Source: JADFXI01 sp963784135 | Lineage (GTDB): Bacteria; Nitrospirota; Thermodesulfovibrionia; Thermodesulfovibrionales; Dissulfurispiraceae | Length of the DNA: 64,000 nt | NCBI GenBank assembly: GCA_963784135.1 | Contig: CAWAQG010000003.1 | Location: forward strand, 1 to 64,000 | Direction of reading: 5' to 3' | Part shown: positions 24,812-34,155 of the stretch, piece after piece | Position numbering within the stretch: the stretch's first letter is position 1 | Layout: every line of letters begins with the position of its first letter | Translations under genes and position numbers: made by a program | The notes under the pieces: generated by a model | Told to the model about the DNA's origin: nothing | The model's database searches: none | What the model saw: the letters and a program-made list of their open reading frames with translations, nothing else

Positions 24812-26335
24812 CTAAACCTGGGCATGAGTATGCGATTCCCATATGCTCTGTTCGACCGCCTTTAATAATGGGGCGAGCGTTTCAGGCTGCTTTGCAGACA
24901 CCGCAACCGCATTATACCGAGCCTCCATGTATGCAGCTTCATCTTTGGCCACCTGGTCGAGTTTATTGAAAACAAGCAGCCTGGGCTTGCCGTCCAGCCT
25001 GAGGTCCTTCAAAATGTTTTCGACTGACGCGATATGCTGCTCATGGCGGGGGCTGGCCATATCGACGAGATGAATAAGCAGGTCCGCATCTTCAAGCTCT
25101 TCGAGAGTTGCTTTAAAAGCGGCGAGCAGGTCCCTGGGGAGGTCCCTGATGAAACCGACCGTGTCCGTTATAATAATCTCCCTCTCGCGGGGGAACCTCA
25201 GCCTCCTGCTTGCGGTATCGAGCGTGGCGAACATCTTGTCCTCGACAATAGTGGAACTCCGGGTCAACGTATTCAACAGCGTGGATTTGCCGGCGTTGGT
25301 GTACCCTATTATCGAAACAATGGGGACCCTGTTTCCAACCCTTCTCTGCTTGCGCTGCCTCCGCGCCTCGCTAAGTATCTTCAGTTCCTTTTCAAGTCTC
25401 GCTATCCTGTCACGTATGCGACGCCTGTCGATCTCGAGCTTCATTTCTCCCGGTCCCCTGCCGCCTATGCCTCCCATCAGCCTGGACATGGCTGTCCCCT
25501 TGCCGGTCAGCCGCGGCAGCATGTATTTGAGCTGTGCAAGCTCAACCTGCGCTTTACCGTCACGGCTGTGCGCCCTTCTCGCAAATATATCAAGAATAAG
25601 CTGAGACCTGTCTATGACCTTAAGCTCCGTCGTATCGGCTATAGCCCGTATCTGTGAAGGGGCAAGGTCCTGATCGAAGACAAGCAATGTTGCCCCTTTG
25701 TCCATGGCATTAATAACAATTTCCCTGAGTTTTCCCTCGCCGAGCAGGTATTTGGGGTTTACCACTTTCAGCCGCTGTATTACTGTATCCAGCACGATCA
25801 AATCACTGGATTGGGCCAGCTCTTTTAATTCCTCCATGGAATCTTCCATAGCGTAACGCAGCACAGTGGATGCGCTTACCAGAATTGCCCGCTCCCGCTG
25901 ATCTTTCCGGTCTATTACCCTGGACCTGTCCATTTCCTCTTCGAGGGAACGGACAAACCTGTTGAAATCGAGGTCAAAACGATGAAAGTCCGCTGTTATT
26001 GTTTCGTATTTTTTGGTGGAACCGTATGGCATGAGATAGGCCGCATAGATTGTATGAGGCAGGCTGTCCTTAATGCTTATTGCCGCTATCATGTCGAACC
26101 TGAGAAGGGCAAGGTCTGACAGGTCCTCATTGTTCAACGGTTCATCCTTGAGGTGTGTATGGATATATCGAAGGCCCCGCAGCGCCTTCTTCCCCAGCGG
26201 ATAAGCCTCGAGTTCAGGGATAAAAACGCCGTTCGCGTCGCCGACAATGACATGTGTTATCGAACCGTTCCTCGCAGCAATAATGCCTATTTGTCTGCCT
26301 AAATCATAAGAAAGTCCCCCGAGGTATCGGGCCAA
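24812..26335 (-). CDS. hflX: Ribosome-associated GTPase HflX
   Basis: A 507-residue GTPase that splits stalled or heat-stressed 70S ribosomes. The N-terminal HflX domain (about 150-330) includes the glycine-rich linker GGIGGRGPGEMKLEIDRRRI. The G domain has P-loop GYTNAGKSTLLN, G3 DTVGFIRDLP and G4 NKLD. A preceding 150-residue region with LALLRFDMIAA and IHTHLKDEPLNNEDLSD is found in long HflX versions of deep-branching bacteria and archaea. It stands alone upstream of the chemosensory cluster (128 bases away) and may have its own promoter. Confidence 0.95.
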   Translation of the reverse strand: MARYLGGLSYDLGRQIGIIAARNGSITHVIVGDANGVFIPELEAYPLGKKALRGLRYIHTHLKDEPLNNEDLSDLALLRFDMIAAISIKDSLPHTIYAAYLMPYGSTKKYETITADFHRFDLDFNRFVRSLEEEMDRSRVIDRKDQRERAILVSASTVLRYAMEDSMEELKELAQSSDLIVLDTVIQRLKVVNPKYLLGEGKLREIVINAMDKGATLLVFDQDLAPSQIRAIADTTELKVIDRSQLILDIFARRAHSRDGKAQVELAQLKYMLPRLTGKGTAMSRLMGGIGGRGPGEMKLEIDRRRIRDRIARLEKELKILSEARRQRKQRRVGNRVPIVSIIGYTNAGKSTLLNTLTRSSTIVEDKMFATLDTASRRLRFPREREIIITDTVGFIRDLPRDLLAAFKATLEELEDADLLIHLVDMASPRHEQHIASVENILKDLRLDGKPRLLVFNKLDQVAKDEAAYMEARYNAVAVSAKQPETLAPLLKAVEQSIWESHTHAQV

Positions 26336-26458
26336 CTCAGGCGTAATTAAAGCGCCGGCGGGGATTTTCCTGCGATAAATCCTTTCAAGCGAAGAGAGGA
26401 AATGTTTCTTTAAACCTGTTATGTTGCCATGAATAGCTGCGATTGTGTCCTACCTGTT

Positions 26459-26575
26459 AAAAGCTGCAGTCTTACCTCTTGTCATTCCCGCTTGTCGGGA
26501 ATCCCTTTGCTCAGTTCGGAAAACGATTCCGGACAAGCCGGAATGACAGGCGTCCGGTGACCCTGCAGCAAGCTA
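26459..26575. repeat. Dispersed inverted-repeat element, copy 2 (long form)
   Basis: TGTCATTCCCGCTTGTCGGG at 26480-26499 faces ATTCCGGACAAGCCGGAATG (from 26526). Outside these, AAGCTGCAG (26461-26469) pairs with CTGCAGCAAGCT (about 26563-26574), so the stem is longer than the core. The outer CCGGTGACCCTGCAGCAAGC is shared with the copy at 63645. No coding frame is seen between 26336 and 26760. Confidence 0.75.
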
Positions 26576-26636
26576 CAGCGATTCTCAAGTTAATTCTACC
26601 AGAGAGAAAACCATCTTGACAACAAAACAAAAAGGT

Positions 26637-26740
26637 AATAGGTTATAGGTAATAGGTCATGGGTCATGGGGCCAGGAAACAGAAAGAGTTTTTTTCTTTT
26701 TACCCATAACCTATTACCTATGACCTAATTATCTATAATC
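26637..26740. repeat. Heptamer-like repeat hairpin before a ribosome binding site
   Basis: The left arm repeats units like GGTTATAGGTAATAGGTCAT; after an A/T-rich centre, the right arm has the complementary ACCCATAACCTATTACCTA. The array ends about 15 bases before the GAAGGAGG of the gene at 26761. Confidence 0.6.
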
Positions 26741-26760
26741 TGTATTTCGAAGGAGGCACT

Positions 26761-27015
26761 ATGGGCTACACACAAGTCGCTCTGGAGGACAAGGTACTGG
26801 CAATGTACCCGGAGATAACAAAACACGGCATATCATTGGGTCTGAGCTTTGACGCTGACAAAAACGCCTGGATTGTGAAACTCAGCAAAGGCGCCAATGA
26901 ACTGACGACCCATCTCGAAAAAAAAGATGCCGATGACTGCATGAATAATATAAAATGCGTCTATCTCGGAGTGCAGCTGGGACAGTTCATTAAAAATTTC
27001 GAAGAGAGGAAATAG
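26761..27015 (+). CDS. Small hypothetical protein
   Basis: An 84-residue acidic-to-neutral protein with a strong ribosome binding site (GAAGGAGG, 6 bases before ATG). It reads as alpha/beta with a strand pair (GISLGLSFDADKNAWIVKLSKG) and a C-terminal helix containing CMNNIKCVYLGVQLGQFI. I do not recognise the family. It stands alone and converges with the DedA gene, the two stops being about 5 bases apart. The excellent translation signal argues that it is real. Confidence 0.65.
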   Translation: MGYTQVALEDKVLAMYPEITKHGISLGLSFDADKNAWIVKLSKGANELTTHLEKKDADDCMNNIKCVYLGVQLGQFIKNFEERK

Positions 27016-27018
27016 CCC

Positions 27019-27621
27019 TTACTTCCGCAGGTCCCTGAAATACCGGTAGAGCAGGTAGACTGCCAGTGCGGTCGTCAACAGCACGACAGCGGCATGCCCT
27101 ATCTGAGTCATGTCTTTTTTGATAATTTCGAGGCTGTTTCCCCCAACATAGCCTGCACCGACCATAAGGGTCATAGTGAAAACAGCGGCAACGGCATCGG
27201 CGGCAACAAACTTCAACGGTGACATTTTCATTACGCCTGCGGCAAGGAATATCTGGGCCCTCAATACTGCCAGATGCCTTGCGGCAAGGACCAGCCAGAT
27301 ACCTTTTTTGGCAAATTGGTCCTCGATAAACTTGAGCCTCTGCGAAGATATGAATTTATGGAATACCGGATGGTTGATGACCGCGCTGCCGTATTTGTTC
27401 CCGACAAGAAAAATAAAGAAGTCTGCTATAAGCAAACCGGCATAAACAACCAGCAGGACAGGCACGGGTTTGACCACCCCTGTAGAGATAAGAAAACCGC
27501 AGAGGACAAGGGTGGCGTCTTCAGGGAACGGCAGGCCCATGCCGCCGAGGATAAGAAGCATGAACAGTCCGACATAAGGGAATTGAGCTAAAATTCCAGC
27601 AACCCATTGCCTATAGCCCAT
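27019..27621 (-). CDS. DedA family membrane protein
   Basis: About 200 residues with the SNARE-associated/VTT (DedA) domain: GLPFPEDATLVLCGFLI, then YAGLLIADFFIFLVGNKYG, the re-entrant segments, and the AARHLAVLRAQIFLAAGVMKM arginine motif. DedA proteins act in the inner membrane as lipid scramblases or flippases, for example for undecaprenyl phosphate. The ATG at 27621 is chosen because the extended end of the upstream PDZ protein stops at 27644, leaving 22 bases. The first codons of the gene (MGYRQW) are themselves made of the local heptamer-like repeat units, so this repeat seems to have become coding. Confidence 0.85.
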   Translation of the reverse strand: MGYRQWVAGILAQFPYVGLFMLLILGGMGLPFPEDATLVLCGFLISTGVVKPVPVLLVVYAGLLIADFFIFLVGNKYGSAVINHPVFHKFISSQRLKFIEDQFAKKGIWLVLAARHLAVLRAQIFLAAGVMKMSPLKFVAADAVAAVFTMTLMVGAGYVGGNSLEIIKKDMTQIGHAAVVLLTTALAVYLLYRYFRDLRK

Positions 27622-27643
27622 TGCCTGTCGCCCGGTCCATTGT

Positions 27644-30600
27644 TTACAGAACAACGGTAAAGTCTTTCTCTGTATCACCCAGCAGAAAGCGCTTCCTGCG
27701 CACCTTCACCTTCAGCCGGTCGCCCTTTTTTTATAGAGAAGTTCTATCTTAATATCGTCAATGGTCTTAACGGGGACATCGTCTATTGAGAGAATAACAT
27801 CACCCTCTTTCAGCCCGGCCTGCTCTGAAATGCTTCCTTCGGGAAACTCCGTAATAACAGGCTTCCCCTGGCTTTCATTCAGAACGGCCATAATTTTAGG
27901 AGTGGTTGCGCCCTCCATAGATTCTGGATAGATGAGGTAATCCGCGATGTCCTTTTCGATATCCATGTCATTAAGAATAATGGCATAGTCCAGGCCGTTT
28001 CTTCTAAACGTCCTCCCCGGGATCCCTGACCCGAAAGCAAGATGTCCGCTGCCGGTAATAACAACCACCTGCCCGTCTTTCTGAAAATCCGGCCTGCTCT
28101 TCAGGAAATCATCAATCGATTGCGCCATGGACTCATCCCAGAGGATTTGCGCCTGATAAAAAAAATCAAAGTTCTTCTCCTTTGAGCCGCTGTGTTTTTG
28201 GAAAATCTCACGCAGCCTTCCTTTGTACTCCTCATCAGAGAAGTCCATTTGCAGAGGTATTTCTTTCTTTTCCTCTTCAGAAAGTGAATCGATGCCTCCT
28301 TTTGAGACCCTATCGGGAATTTCATTCCGTATGTTAAGCGCTATTACCGGGATTTTTTCCTCTCTCGCATAAGTCAGGACCGGCCGGTAGAGATTATAAT
28401 CGAAACCCCACCGCTTAAAATATTCCGTGCCTTTGAGCATGGCCCTCTCGTCAATTGTTCCGGCTATAAATTCATCGAGCACTTTCTGGAAAGGCCTCTG
28501 AAACATCTCCATGCCTATAGCTATTTTTTTATTTTTCCGGCGCAGGGCCCTTATGACCTCGAGCTGCACGGCATGATTTGGAAAACGGTCATGGTATTCC
28601 CCCACATACACGATCCTCTTGCCTGAAACACGAGCGAGCACTTCAGGCGGCGACGTAACTGCTGAAACCAGGATGGCGACGGTTTGGTCCTTATGTTCCA
28701 CATTTATACCCCTGACGGTTTCCGCAGTTTTTTTGATATAATTTTTCCCCCTGTCAAAAAAAAGCTCGCTGTACTTGCCGTAGTGAAATATTTTCCCGAA
28801 AGCTTCCTCCACTTCTTCTCTCGATTTTCCGTTTATAATGCCGACCACTTTACCGGGGGCCCACGGATTATTCTTTACCGTAACACTAAAACCCGCATCA
28901 GCTCTTATGCCTCCAAAGAGTCTTTCGGCCACAGGATTATCGTTGCCCAGAATGACAAGAGTGGAGGATTTCATACCGGTCTCCCTGATTTCAGACGGGG
29001 TCTTATCGACCGCTCCTCTTTCTTTGAATGCCTCAATGACACTGCCGTAAGTTTCCGTATCCTTGACCGGCAGGACAATCACCGGTTTTTCGGCCCCTAT
29101 CACTCCTGCAACAACAGGAGGAAGTTCTTTGTCGTCCAGCCGCCGCGCAATATCATACCCGCCGTCAATAACGATTTTCTCAGGCATTCCGCTCAGCGAC
29201 AGAGTGACCGGCGTACGGTCCTTGTCGGCAGATATGGTAAAACTCTCCGCGGAACCATCCAGGTAAGAAACTGTCACAGGCAATTCCAGCTTGTATACTT
29301 TTGATTTCTGACCTACGGTAAATGTTGCCTCGTATTTGGCGCCATCCTGTTTCAGGTCAAAAGTCCCGATATTCAGTTCCGGCATTCCGGGATTATCAAT
29401 CCATTGCCTGAAAAACCATCCCCAATCTTTTCCGGAGTTTTTTTCAAAAATGCTTTTTATATCATCCCATGAGACCCTCTGAAAGCGCTTTTCCCGCACA
29501 AGGTCCCTGAGCGAGCGGTAAAATGCATCATCCCCCATCCCGCGCCGGAGCATATGGAATACCATTGCAGCCTTGCCATAGCCGATTGCCTTCGATGAGA
29601 AATCAGTCCTTCCGGCAAAGTTTTTGACAGGGAATTCGTTATTTTCATGCACGTAACTCTCATAATCGATCAGGATTTGCTTTCTGTATTCCCATCCCCT
29701 CCCCTTTTGCTCCTCATAAAGGTGGTCTGCAAGATATGTGGTAAGTCCCTCAGCCCAGTTGCCTTTATCATAGTCAACATAAACGAGATTGCCGAACCAC
29801 TGATGAAGGATCTCATGTCCAAGCGAGGTCTCCACAATAAACGGCAAGCGGACCACGTCACCTCCGAGCAAAGTATATGTAGGCATCGAATATCCGGAAG
29901 ACAGGAAATTTTCAACGATCGAAAAACGCTTGTAGGGATATTTGCCGAGCATGTCCCCATAAAGGCTGATATATTTTTTCGCGTATTCAATGTATTTGTC
30001 GGCCAGCTGCCGGTCCTCCCGAAAGAAATATGCATAGAGGCCGATGCCGTTCACCGTATTGCTGATTTCCTCGTATTCCCTTGACGCGACAAGAGTTATA
30101 TCGCTGACCGGATGCTGAAAGTCAAAAACAAAGTTCACCCGTCCGTTGTTGACTGATCTCCTGATTTCTTCGGCCTCGGATACAGCCGTGAAACCTTCAG
30201 GCAAAGTCGCACTGAGATGGTAAAGATTCAGACTGTCAAGACGGGGATACCACAGGCCGGTGAGCGATATACCCCGCTCATCAATAACGCTCGGGACCAC
30301 ACCATAGTTCATATCGGGCACTTTCCCGCCGCCTTTGAAAACGCCCTCGTAACTGATGACAATTATGCCGTCAGCAGGTGAACGGAGCTTTAAAACACCG
30401 CCCTGGAGGTCAGATTCAATCCTGGCATGATCGCTGCTCACCCCGATAATCTTGAGAGTGCCCGTGCTGAATACAAGCTCTTGACCGGCCCGGGCATTAA
30501 TACGGGCCGTGCCGATGATCTTTGAATTCGGGACATCAAAAGCCACATCGAGTTGATATTCAGCCGGCGCCGGCGGGGGACTGTCAGCGGCCCGCGCCAT

Positions 30601-30651
30601 AACAGGGGCAAAAAAAAGAATAAGGAAGATAAAAAAGACGTATTTAATCAT
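27644..30651 (-). CDS. Fused M1-family metallopeptidase / ChaN-like / PDZ protein, frameshifted near its end
   Basis: An exported protein of about 1000 residues (signal peptide 1-21, ending MARAADS). Residues 30-500 resemble M1 gluzincins: the zinc motif HEILHQW with the downstream Glu in GNWAEGLTTYL. Residues about 660-900 match ChaN/DUF399 heme-binding proteins (RIVYVGEYHDRFPNH, AIGMEMFQRPFQ, GSGHLAFGSGIP). A PDZ domain follows (FPEGSISEQAGLKEGDVILSIDDVPV). In the published frame it stops at 27712 after KKRATG. One extra base in the A7 run (27726-27732) would give KKKGDRLKVKVRRKRF and end at 27644, which completes the PDZ fold. So the gene has either an indel error, a slippage site, or a real mutation. 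Confidence 0.8.
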
Positions 30652-30757
30652 TTTTCAATTATACACTAAAGTTAAGGGTCTTTTTGTTTTAACTCCGGGG
30701 ACTCCGGGTAAAAAAAATATGGTCGCGTCTGTTTTTTTGTCGCGGTCATATTTAGCC

Positions 30758-30774
30758 TGCCTAAACTGCGGCTG
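30758..30774. repeat. Left target-site duplication of IS copy 1
   Basis: TGCCTAAACTGCGGCTG at 30758-30774 recurs as AGCCTAAACTGCGGCTG at 32143-32159, directly outside the other end of the IS; 16 of 17 bases agree. Confidence 0.8.
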
Positions 30775-32142
30775 TGTTGTCAACAAATAGAGTTGTCCGG
30801 TTTTAGAGCAAATAAACTGTCCGGTTCTGCAGGGTGGCTGCGCATGGAACATGGCAGGCCACCGATGTCAGTTTTATTGAGTCTCATGCCGCTGCATGTG
30901 AGCACTTTGCAATCTCCTTTCCTTTAGGGTCAAAGACCGCCAGTTTTCTCGGTCCATGGAATATAGCAAGGCCACCATCCGGATAACGATGGACGCGAAC
31001 TTCGACCTTAACGTAGTGGCAGCGATATTGATTTGGCGGGATCTGAAGTTTTAGCCCATCGAACTTTACACAGTTGTCGTTGCCTACGGTGCGGTCATAC
31101 TGTTCGCATAGGATGTCTTCCAAGGCAGTGCCTGCCCAAGTCACGAATACGCTCTGTGGTTCCTGCGGGACAACAGTGAACTCGGCATTATGGGCTGGCA
31201 TATAAGTACTGGCAAGATAATCATTGGCCTGCTTCATCTCAGTAATGCCCGCCATTGCAAGCTCCTTGACGAGGCGGTCTTGATGAGTTTCGAAGGCTCG
31301 CTCAGAACGACCCCTGGCCTCAGGAGAATACGCAGCAATCATCTTAATTCCAAGTTGGCTCATTGCACGACCGAACTGGGTAAGATTTGATTTGTCCACT
31401 TTCCCTCCGGCCTCAGGTGTATGCCAGTAGTGACTTCCACGATCCGTATACAACGAAGCAAACAATCCGTGTTGCTCAATAACTTCTTTTACCCCTTGAA
31501 AGCTGCTTTGAGTGCCTTCCTCCTGCACAAAAAACATCGAGTAGTGTTCACTCGTGGCATCATCCATAGTTACGATTAGATCCCAGTATTTTCCTTCAAC
31601 CCACTGATGTTTGGAACCATCCTGGTGCAGCATCATACCGGTATAAGGTGCCCTTGTACGCTTTTTCCTGTGTGTACCTTTCTGTGCTGCCTTCGGTACC
31701 AATCCCTTTTCCTGGAGGGTGTTCTTGACCCATGTGTAGCTTCTGGTCCCTTGATAAGCACGCCGGTACCAGCTATAAAAATGTTTGACATTGAAACCAC
31801 AAAAGCGATTGCTATAAAGATCCGATAGTGCGACTACTTCATCAACAGGCGCACGTTTATGAGATATTTGCCCTAAACGCTTATCTATAAGGCCCTCCAG
31901 GCCCGTATCTTCATACCTCAACATATATCTTCTAAATGTCCTATCGCACACACCCAGAAGCGTTGCTGCTTCTTCCTGCGTTAATCGACCTCGTATCCAA
32001 CCCTCATAGCTTTCTTCAAATCTCATCTTCCGTACCTCCTGCAACACTGCCGAACGTTTCATGGATAGCCCCCTTGCTATCCATATATTTTATCCGGACA
32101 GTTTATGTGCTACAGATACGGACAGTTTATCTGCTCGCCACA
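30775..32142 (-). mobile_element. IS1202/ISNCY-type insertion sequence, copy 1 (1368 bp)
   Basis: The ends are TGTTGTCAACAAATAG at 30775 and, on the other strand, TGTGGCGAGCAGATAA from 32142. Both ends carry the subterminal box ATAAACTGTCCG, twice on each side, as likely transposase-binding sites. A single transposase gene reads leftward. The 17-bp flanking duplication fits the 15-18-bp class I recall for one subgroup of the IS1202 family. It lies between the M1/ChaN gene and the hexapeptide-repeat gene. Confidence 0.85.
30884..32062 (-). CDS. DDE transposase of IS copy 1 (ISNCY/IS1202 type)
   Basis: A 392-residue transposase. The N-terminal helix-turn-helix reads LTQEEAATLLGVCDRTFRRYMLRYEDTGLEGLIDKRLG. 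The RNase-H-like core has the first Asp in MMLHQDGSKHQW, the second in LYTDRGSHYWHTPEAGG and the Glu in PEARGRSERAFETHQ, so the DDE triad is intact. A beta-rich C-terminal domain follows (QIPPNQYRCHYVKVEVRVHRYPDGG). It is full length and in one frame, so it may be active. The copy at 45359-46537 is about 90% identical, with differences scattered along the protein. Confidence 0.93.
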   Translation of the reverse strand: MKRSAVLQEVRKMRFEESYEGWIRGRLTQEEAATLLGVCDRTFRRYMLRYEDTGLEGLIDKRLGQISHKRAPVDEVVALSDLYSNRFCGFNVKHFYSWYRRAYQGTRSYTWVKNTLQEKGLVPKAAQKGTHRKKRTRAPYTGMMLHQDGSKHQWVEGKYWDLIVTMDDATSEHYSMFFVQEEGTQSSFQGVKEVIEQHGLFASLYTDRGSHYWHTPEAGGKVDKSNLTQFGRAMSQLGIKMIAAYSPEARGRSERAFETHQDRLVKELAMAGITEMKQANDYLASTYMPAHNAEFTVVPQEPQSVFVTWAGTALEDILCEQYDRTVGNDNCVKFDGLKLQIPPNQYRCHYVKVEVRVHRYPDGGLAIFHGPRKLAVFDPKGKEIAKCSHAAA

Positions 32143-32288
32143 AGCCTAAACTGCGGCTGTTGACTTTTTATAAATTCAGAGTATCATACACATTAGGAAG
32201 CCGAAGGGGCCTAATATAGCACGTTCCAATTGTCGCCCCGTTTATGCAGGCTAAGAATATTTAACGAATATTAGTGGAGGTGAAAGTA

Positions 32289-32735
32289 ATGAATATTCAT
32301 GTCCTTACCACCGAGGCTGTTGTTGAGATAGATGGGGTGAAATATCATCATCATCGAAACGGCGGCGGCATGGTGGCCGAGACAGCGCAAGTGGCAGAAA
32401 CAGCTTTTGTCGGCCCTTTTGCAAAGGTATGCGGGCACGCCAGGATACTCGACGAGGCCATTGTCTTCGGCAACGCATGGATATTCGACAGGGCGGAGAT
32501 ATCGGGCCGGGCCGAGGTCTTTGGCAATGCCCGGATCTTCGGCGATGCCAGAGTTACCGGGGATTGCAAGGCATACGAATTCGCAAACATATTTGACAGA
32601 GCCGAAATAAGCGGCTTTGCTGAGGTGTATGGTACGGCGATGGTCCATGGCGATGCCGTCCTCACTGACACAATGAAAGTGGGCGGCGAAGCCGACCTTG
32701 TCGGGGACATGCCGGCCGTGGATGCCTGCCGGTAA
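32289..32735 (+). CDS. Hexapeptide-repeat (left-handed beta-helix) protein
   Basis: A 148-residue protein built of repeating units of the type x-[AV]-x-G-x-[AV], for example FGNAWIFDRAEISGRAEVFGNARIFGDARVTGD, which is the left-handed parallel beta-helix pattern. No acyltransferase catalytic His or recognised enzyme domain is visible. Similar short repeat proteins occur in phages and in accessory regions, where they may act as structural or cell-surface parts. GGAGGTG lies 7 bases before the ATG at 32289, which is preferred over the ATG at 32274. It follows IS copy 1. Confidence 0.75.
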   Translation: MNIHVLTTEAVVEIDGVKYHHHRNGGGMVAETAQVAETAFVGPFAKVCGHARILDEAIVFGNAWIFDRAEISGRAEVFGNARIFGDARVTGDCKAYEFANIFDRAEISGFAEVYGTAMVHGDAVLTDTMKVGGEADLVGDMPAVDACR

Positions 32736-32883
32736 AAACCAGTTCAACAATACAGCCTGACCTCCTGTAATCATATAGGGTATGCAATGGCGGGTGAGAG
32801 TCGTTCCTATTCGTGAGAGAAGTTCTTGGAACATGAATTAAGGGCATACGCGAAGCAGAAAGTCAGAAGTAAGGGGTGATACG

Positions 32884-34005
32884 ATGTCAAAGGTTTTTTT
32901 TGCTTCCGCGCGGGTGGGGAAATGGCGTTACGAAGAGAGCATGCCCGGAAAACTGGAACGGCTGCTCGGTGAGGCGCAGTTGCCGGGACACTTCGGTCCT
33001 GATGAATGGGTTGCGGTCAAGACACATTTCGGTTCGCCGGGCGCTCACCGGATTGTCAGGCCGGTGTTTCTCAGAAAGGTAGTGGACTCGCTGAAAGCAG
33101 CCGGGGCCAAACCTTTCGTTACCGATACCGTAAGGATAAAAGGTCTGGATTACCTTGACGTAGCTAACATCAACGGCATCAATCACCTCTCGGTCGGCGC
33201 TCCTGTTGTCATTGCCGACGGACTTTACGGAAACGACAGCATTATGGTGAAGGCCGGCGAAATATTGGGCGAGATTGCCGTTGCTTCCCTTATTCACGAT
33301 GTCCCCGCTATGGTCGTGTGCACCCACGTGAAGGGGCATATAATGGCGGGATACGCTGGGGCCATCAAGAATATCGCCATGGGAGGCGTCAGCAGCAGCC
33401 ATCGGCACTGCGGCTGGAAATGCGGACGGGGCTCCATGCACACCATAGGAGAAGGAAAGCTTGTCTGGGACAGCGAGAAGTGCACCCTCTGCTTTCAGTG
33501 CGAAGAGGTCTGCCCGCTTGACTGCATCGATTTTAAAGATAATACGTTCAGTTACGCTGACGAACGGTGCTGGCGATGCGGCAGATGCACGCGGGTATGC
33601 CCCGAAGGCGGCTTGACACTCCCGGGGGATGATCAGCTTTTCCTGAAATCACTTGCCGAGTCCTCGAAGGCGGTGCTAAGCACGTTTCAGCCGAAAAAAG
33701 TCATATATATAAACTTCCTCACCGAGATCCAGCCGGAGTGCGACTGCATGCCTGCGGCCGAGGTCCCGGTGATACAGGACCTCGGCATCCTTTTGTCCGA
33801 CGACATTGTTGCAATAGAGCAGGCTTCCATTGATATGCTCCTGAGAGCAAGACCGCTGCCCTCATCAGCTGCTGAGAGTGCTCTGATAAAAGACGGCGAG
33901 GATGTATTTCTAAAGCTCCACGGAAAGCCCTATGCCTTACAGGTTGAAGAGGCTGAACGGCTCGGGCTCGGCAGCAGGGAGTATGAGTTGCTCGAAATAA
34001 AATGA
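32884..34005 (+). CDS. DUF362 ferredoxin-type iron-sulfur protein
   Basis: A 373-residue protein. The DUF362 domain occupies about 1-195 (VAVKTHFGSPGAHRIVRPVFLRKVVD, GLYGNDSIMVKAGE, HVKGHIMAGYAGAIKNIAMG). Two [4Fe-4S] motifs follow: CTLCFQCEEVCP and CWRCGRCTRVCP, at about 200-240. DUF362 proteins are common in anaerobes and are thought to handle electron transfer or cluster-dependent reactions, but the reaction is not established. It is preceded by AGGGGTGAT. No operon partners are close. Confidence 0.9.
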   Translation: MSKVFFASARVGKWRYEESMPGKLERLLGEAQLPGHFGPDEWVAVKTHFGSPGAHRIVRPVFLRKVVDSLKAAGAKPFVTDTVRIKGLDYLDVANINGINHLSVGAPVVIADGLYGNDSIMVKAGEILGEIAVASLIHDVPAMVVCTHVKGHIMAGYAGAIKNIAMGGVSSSHRHCGWKCGRGSMHTIGEGKLVWDSEKCTLCFQCEEVCPLDCIDFKDNTFSYADERCWRCGRCTRVCPEGGLTLPGDDQLFLKSLAESSKAVLSTFQPKKVIYINFLTEIQPECDCMPAAEVPVIQDLGILLSDDIVAIEQASIDMLLRARPLPSSAAESALIKDGEDVFLKLHGKPYALQVEEAERLGLGSREYELLEIK

Positions 34006-34068
34006 AAGTCAGGAACCTAAAGCTAAAGCCTTGCTTCTTGTCATTGTCTCGAAAATAGCACCGGGGAC

Positions 34069-34135
34069 TGTCACTCCGGCTTGTCCGGAGTCTATCAGAA
34101 AAGCATGGAAAGATTCCGGACGAGCCGGAATGACA
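34069..34135. repeat. Dispersed inverted-repeat element, copy 3
   Basis: TGTCACTCCGGCTTGTCCGG (34069) faces ATTCCGGACGAGCCGGAATG (from 34113). It lies in the 150-base convergent gap between the DUF362 gene and the rlmI-like gene, so it could also serve as a bidirectional terminator. Confidence 0.75.
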
Positions 34136-34155
34136 GGGCTATTCAGGTTAACGGT

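Noticed and set aside
27720..27740. Programmed -1 ribosomal frameshift at the A7 run of the M1/ChaN/PDZ gene
   Set aside because: The heptamer is not phased as A-AAA-AAG in the zero frame, so tRNA slippage there is poorly supported; transcript slippage or an indel is more likely.
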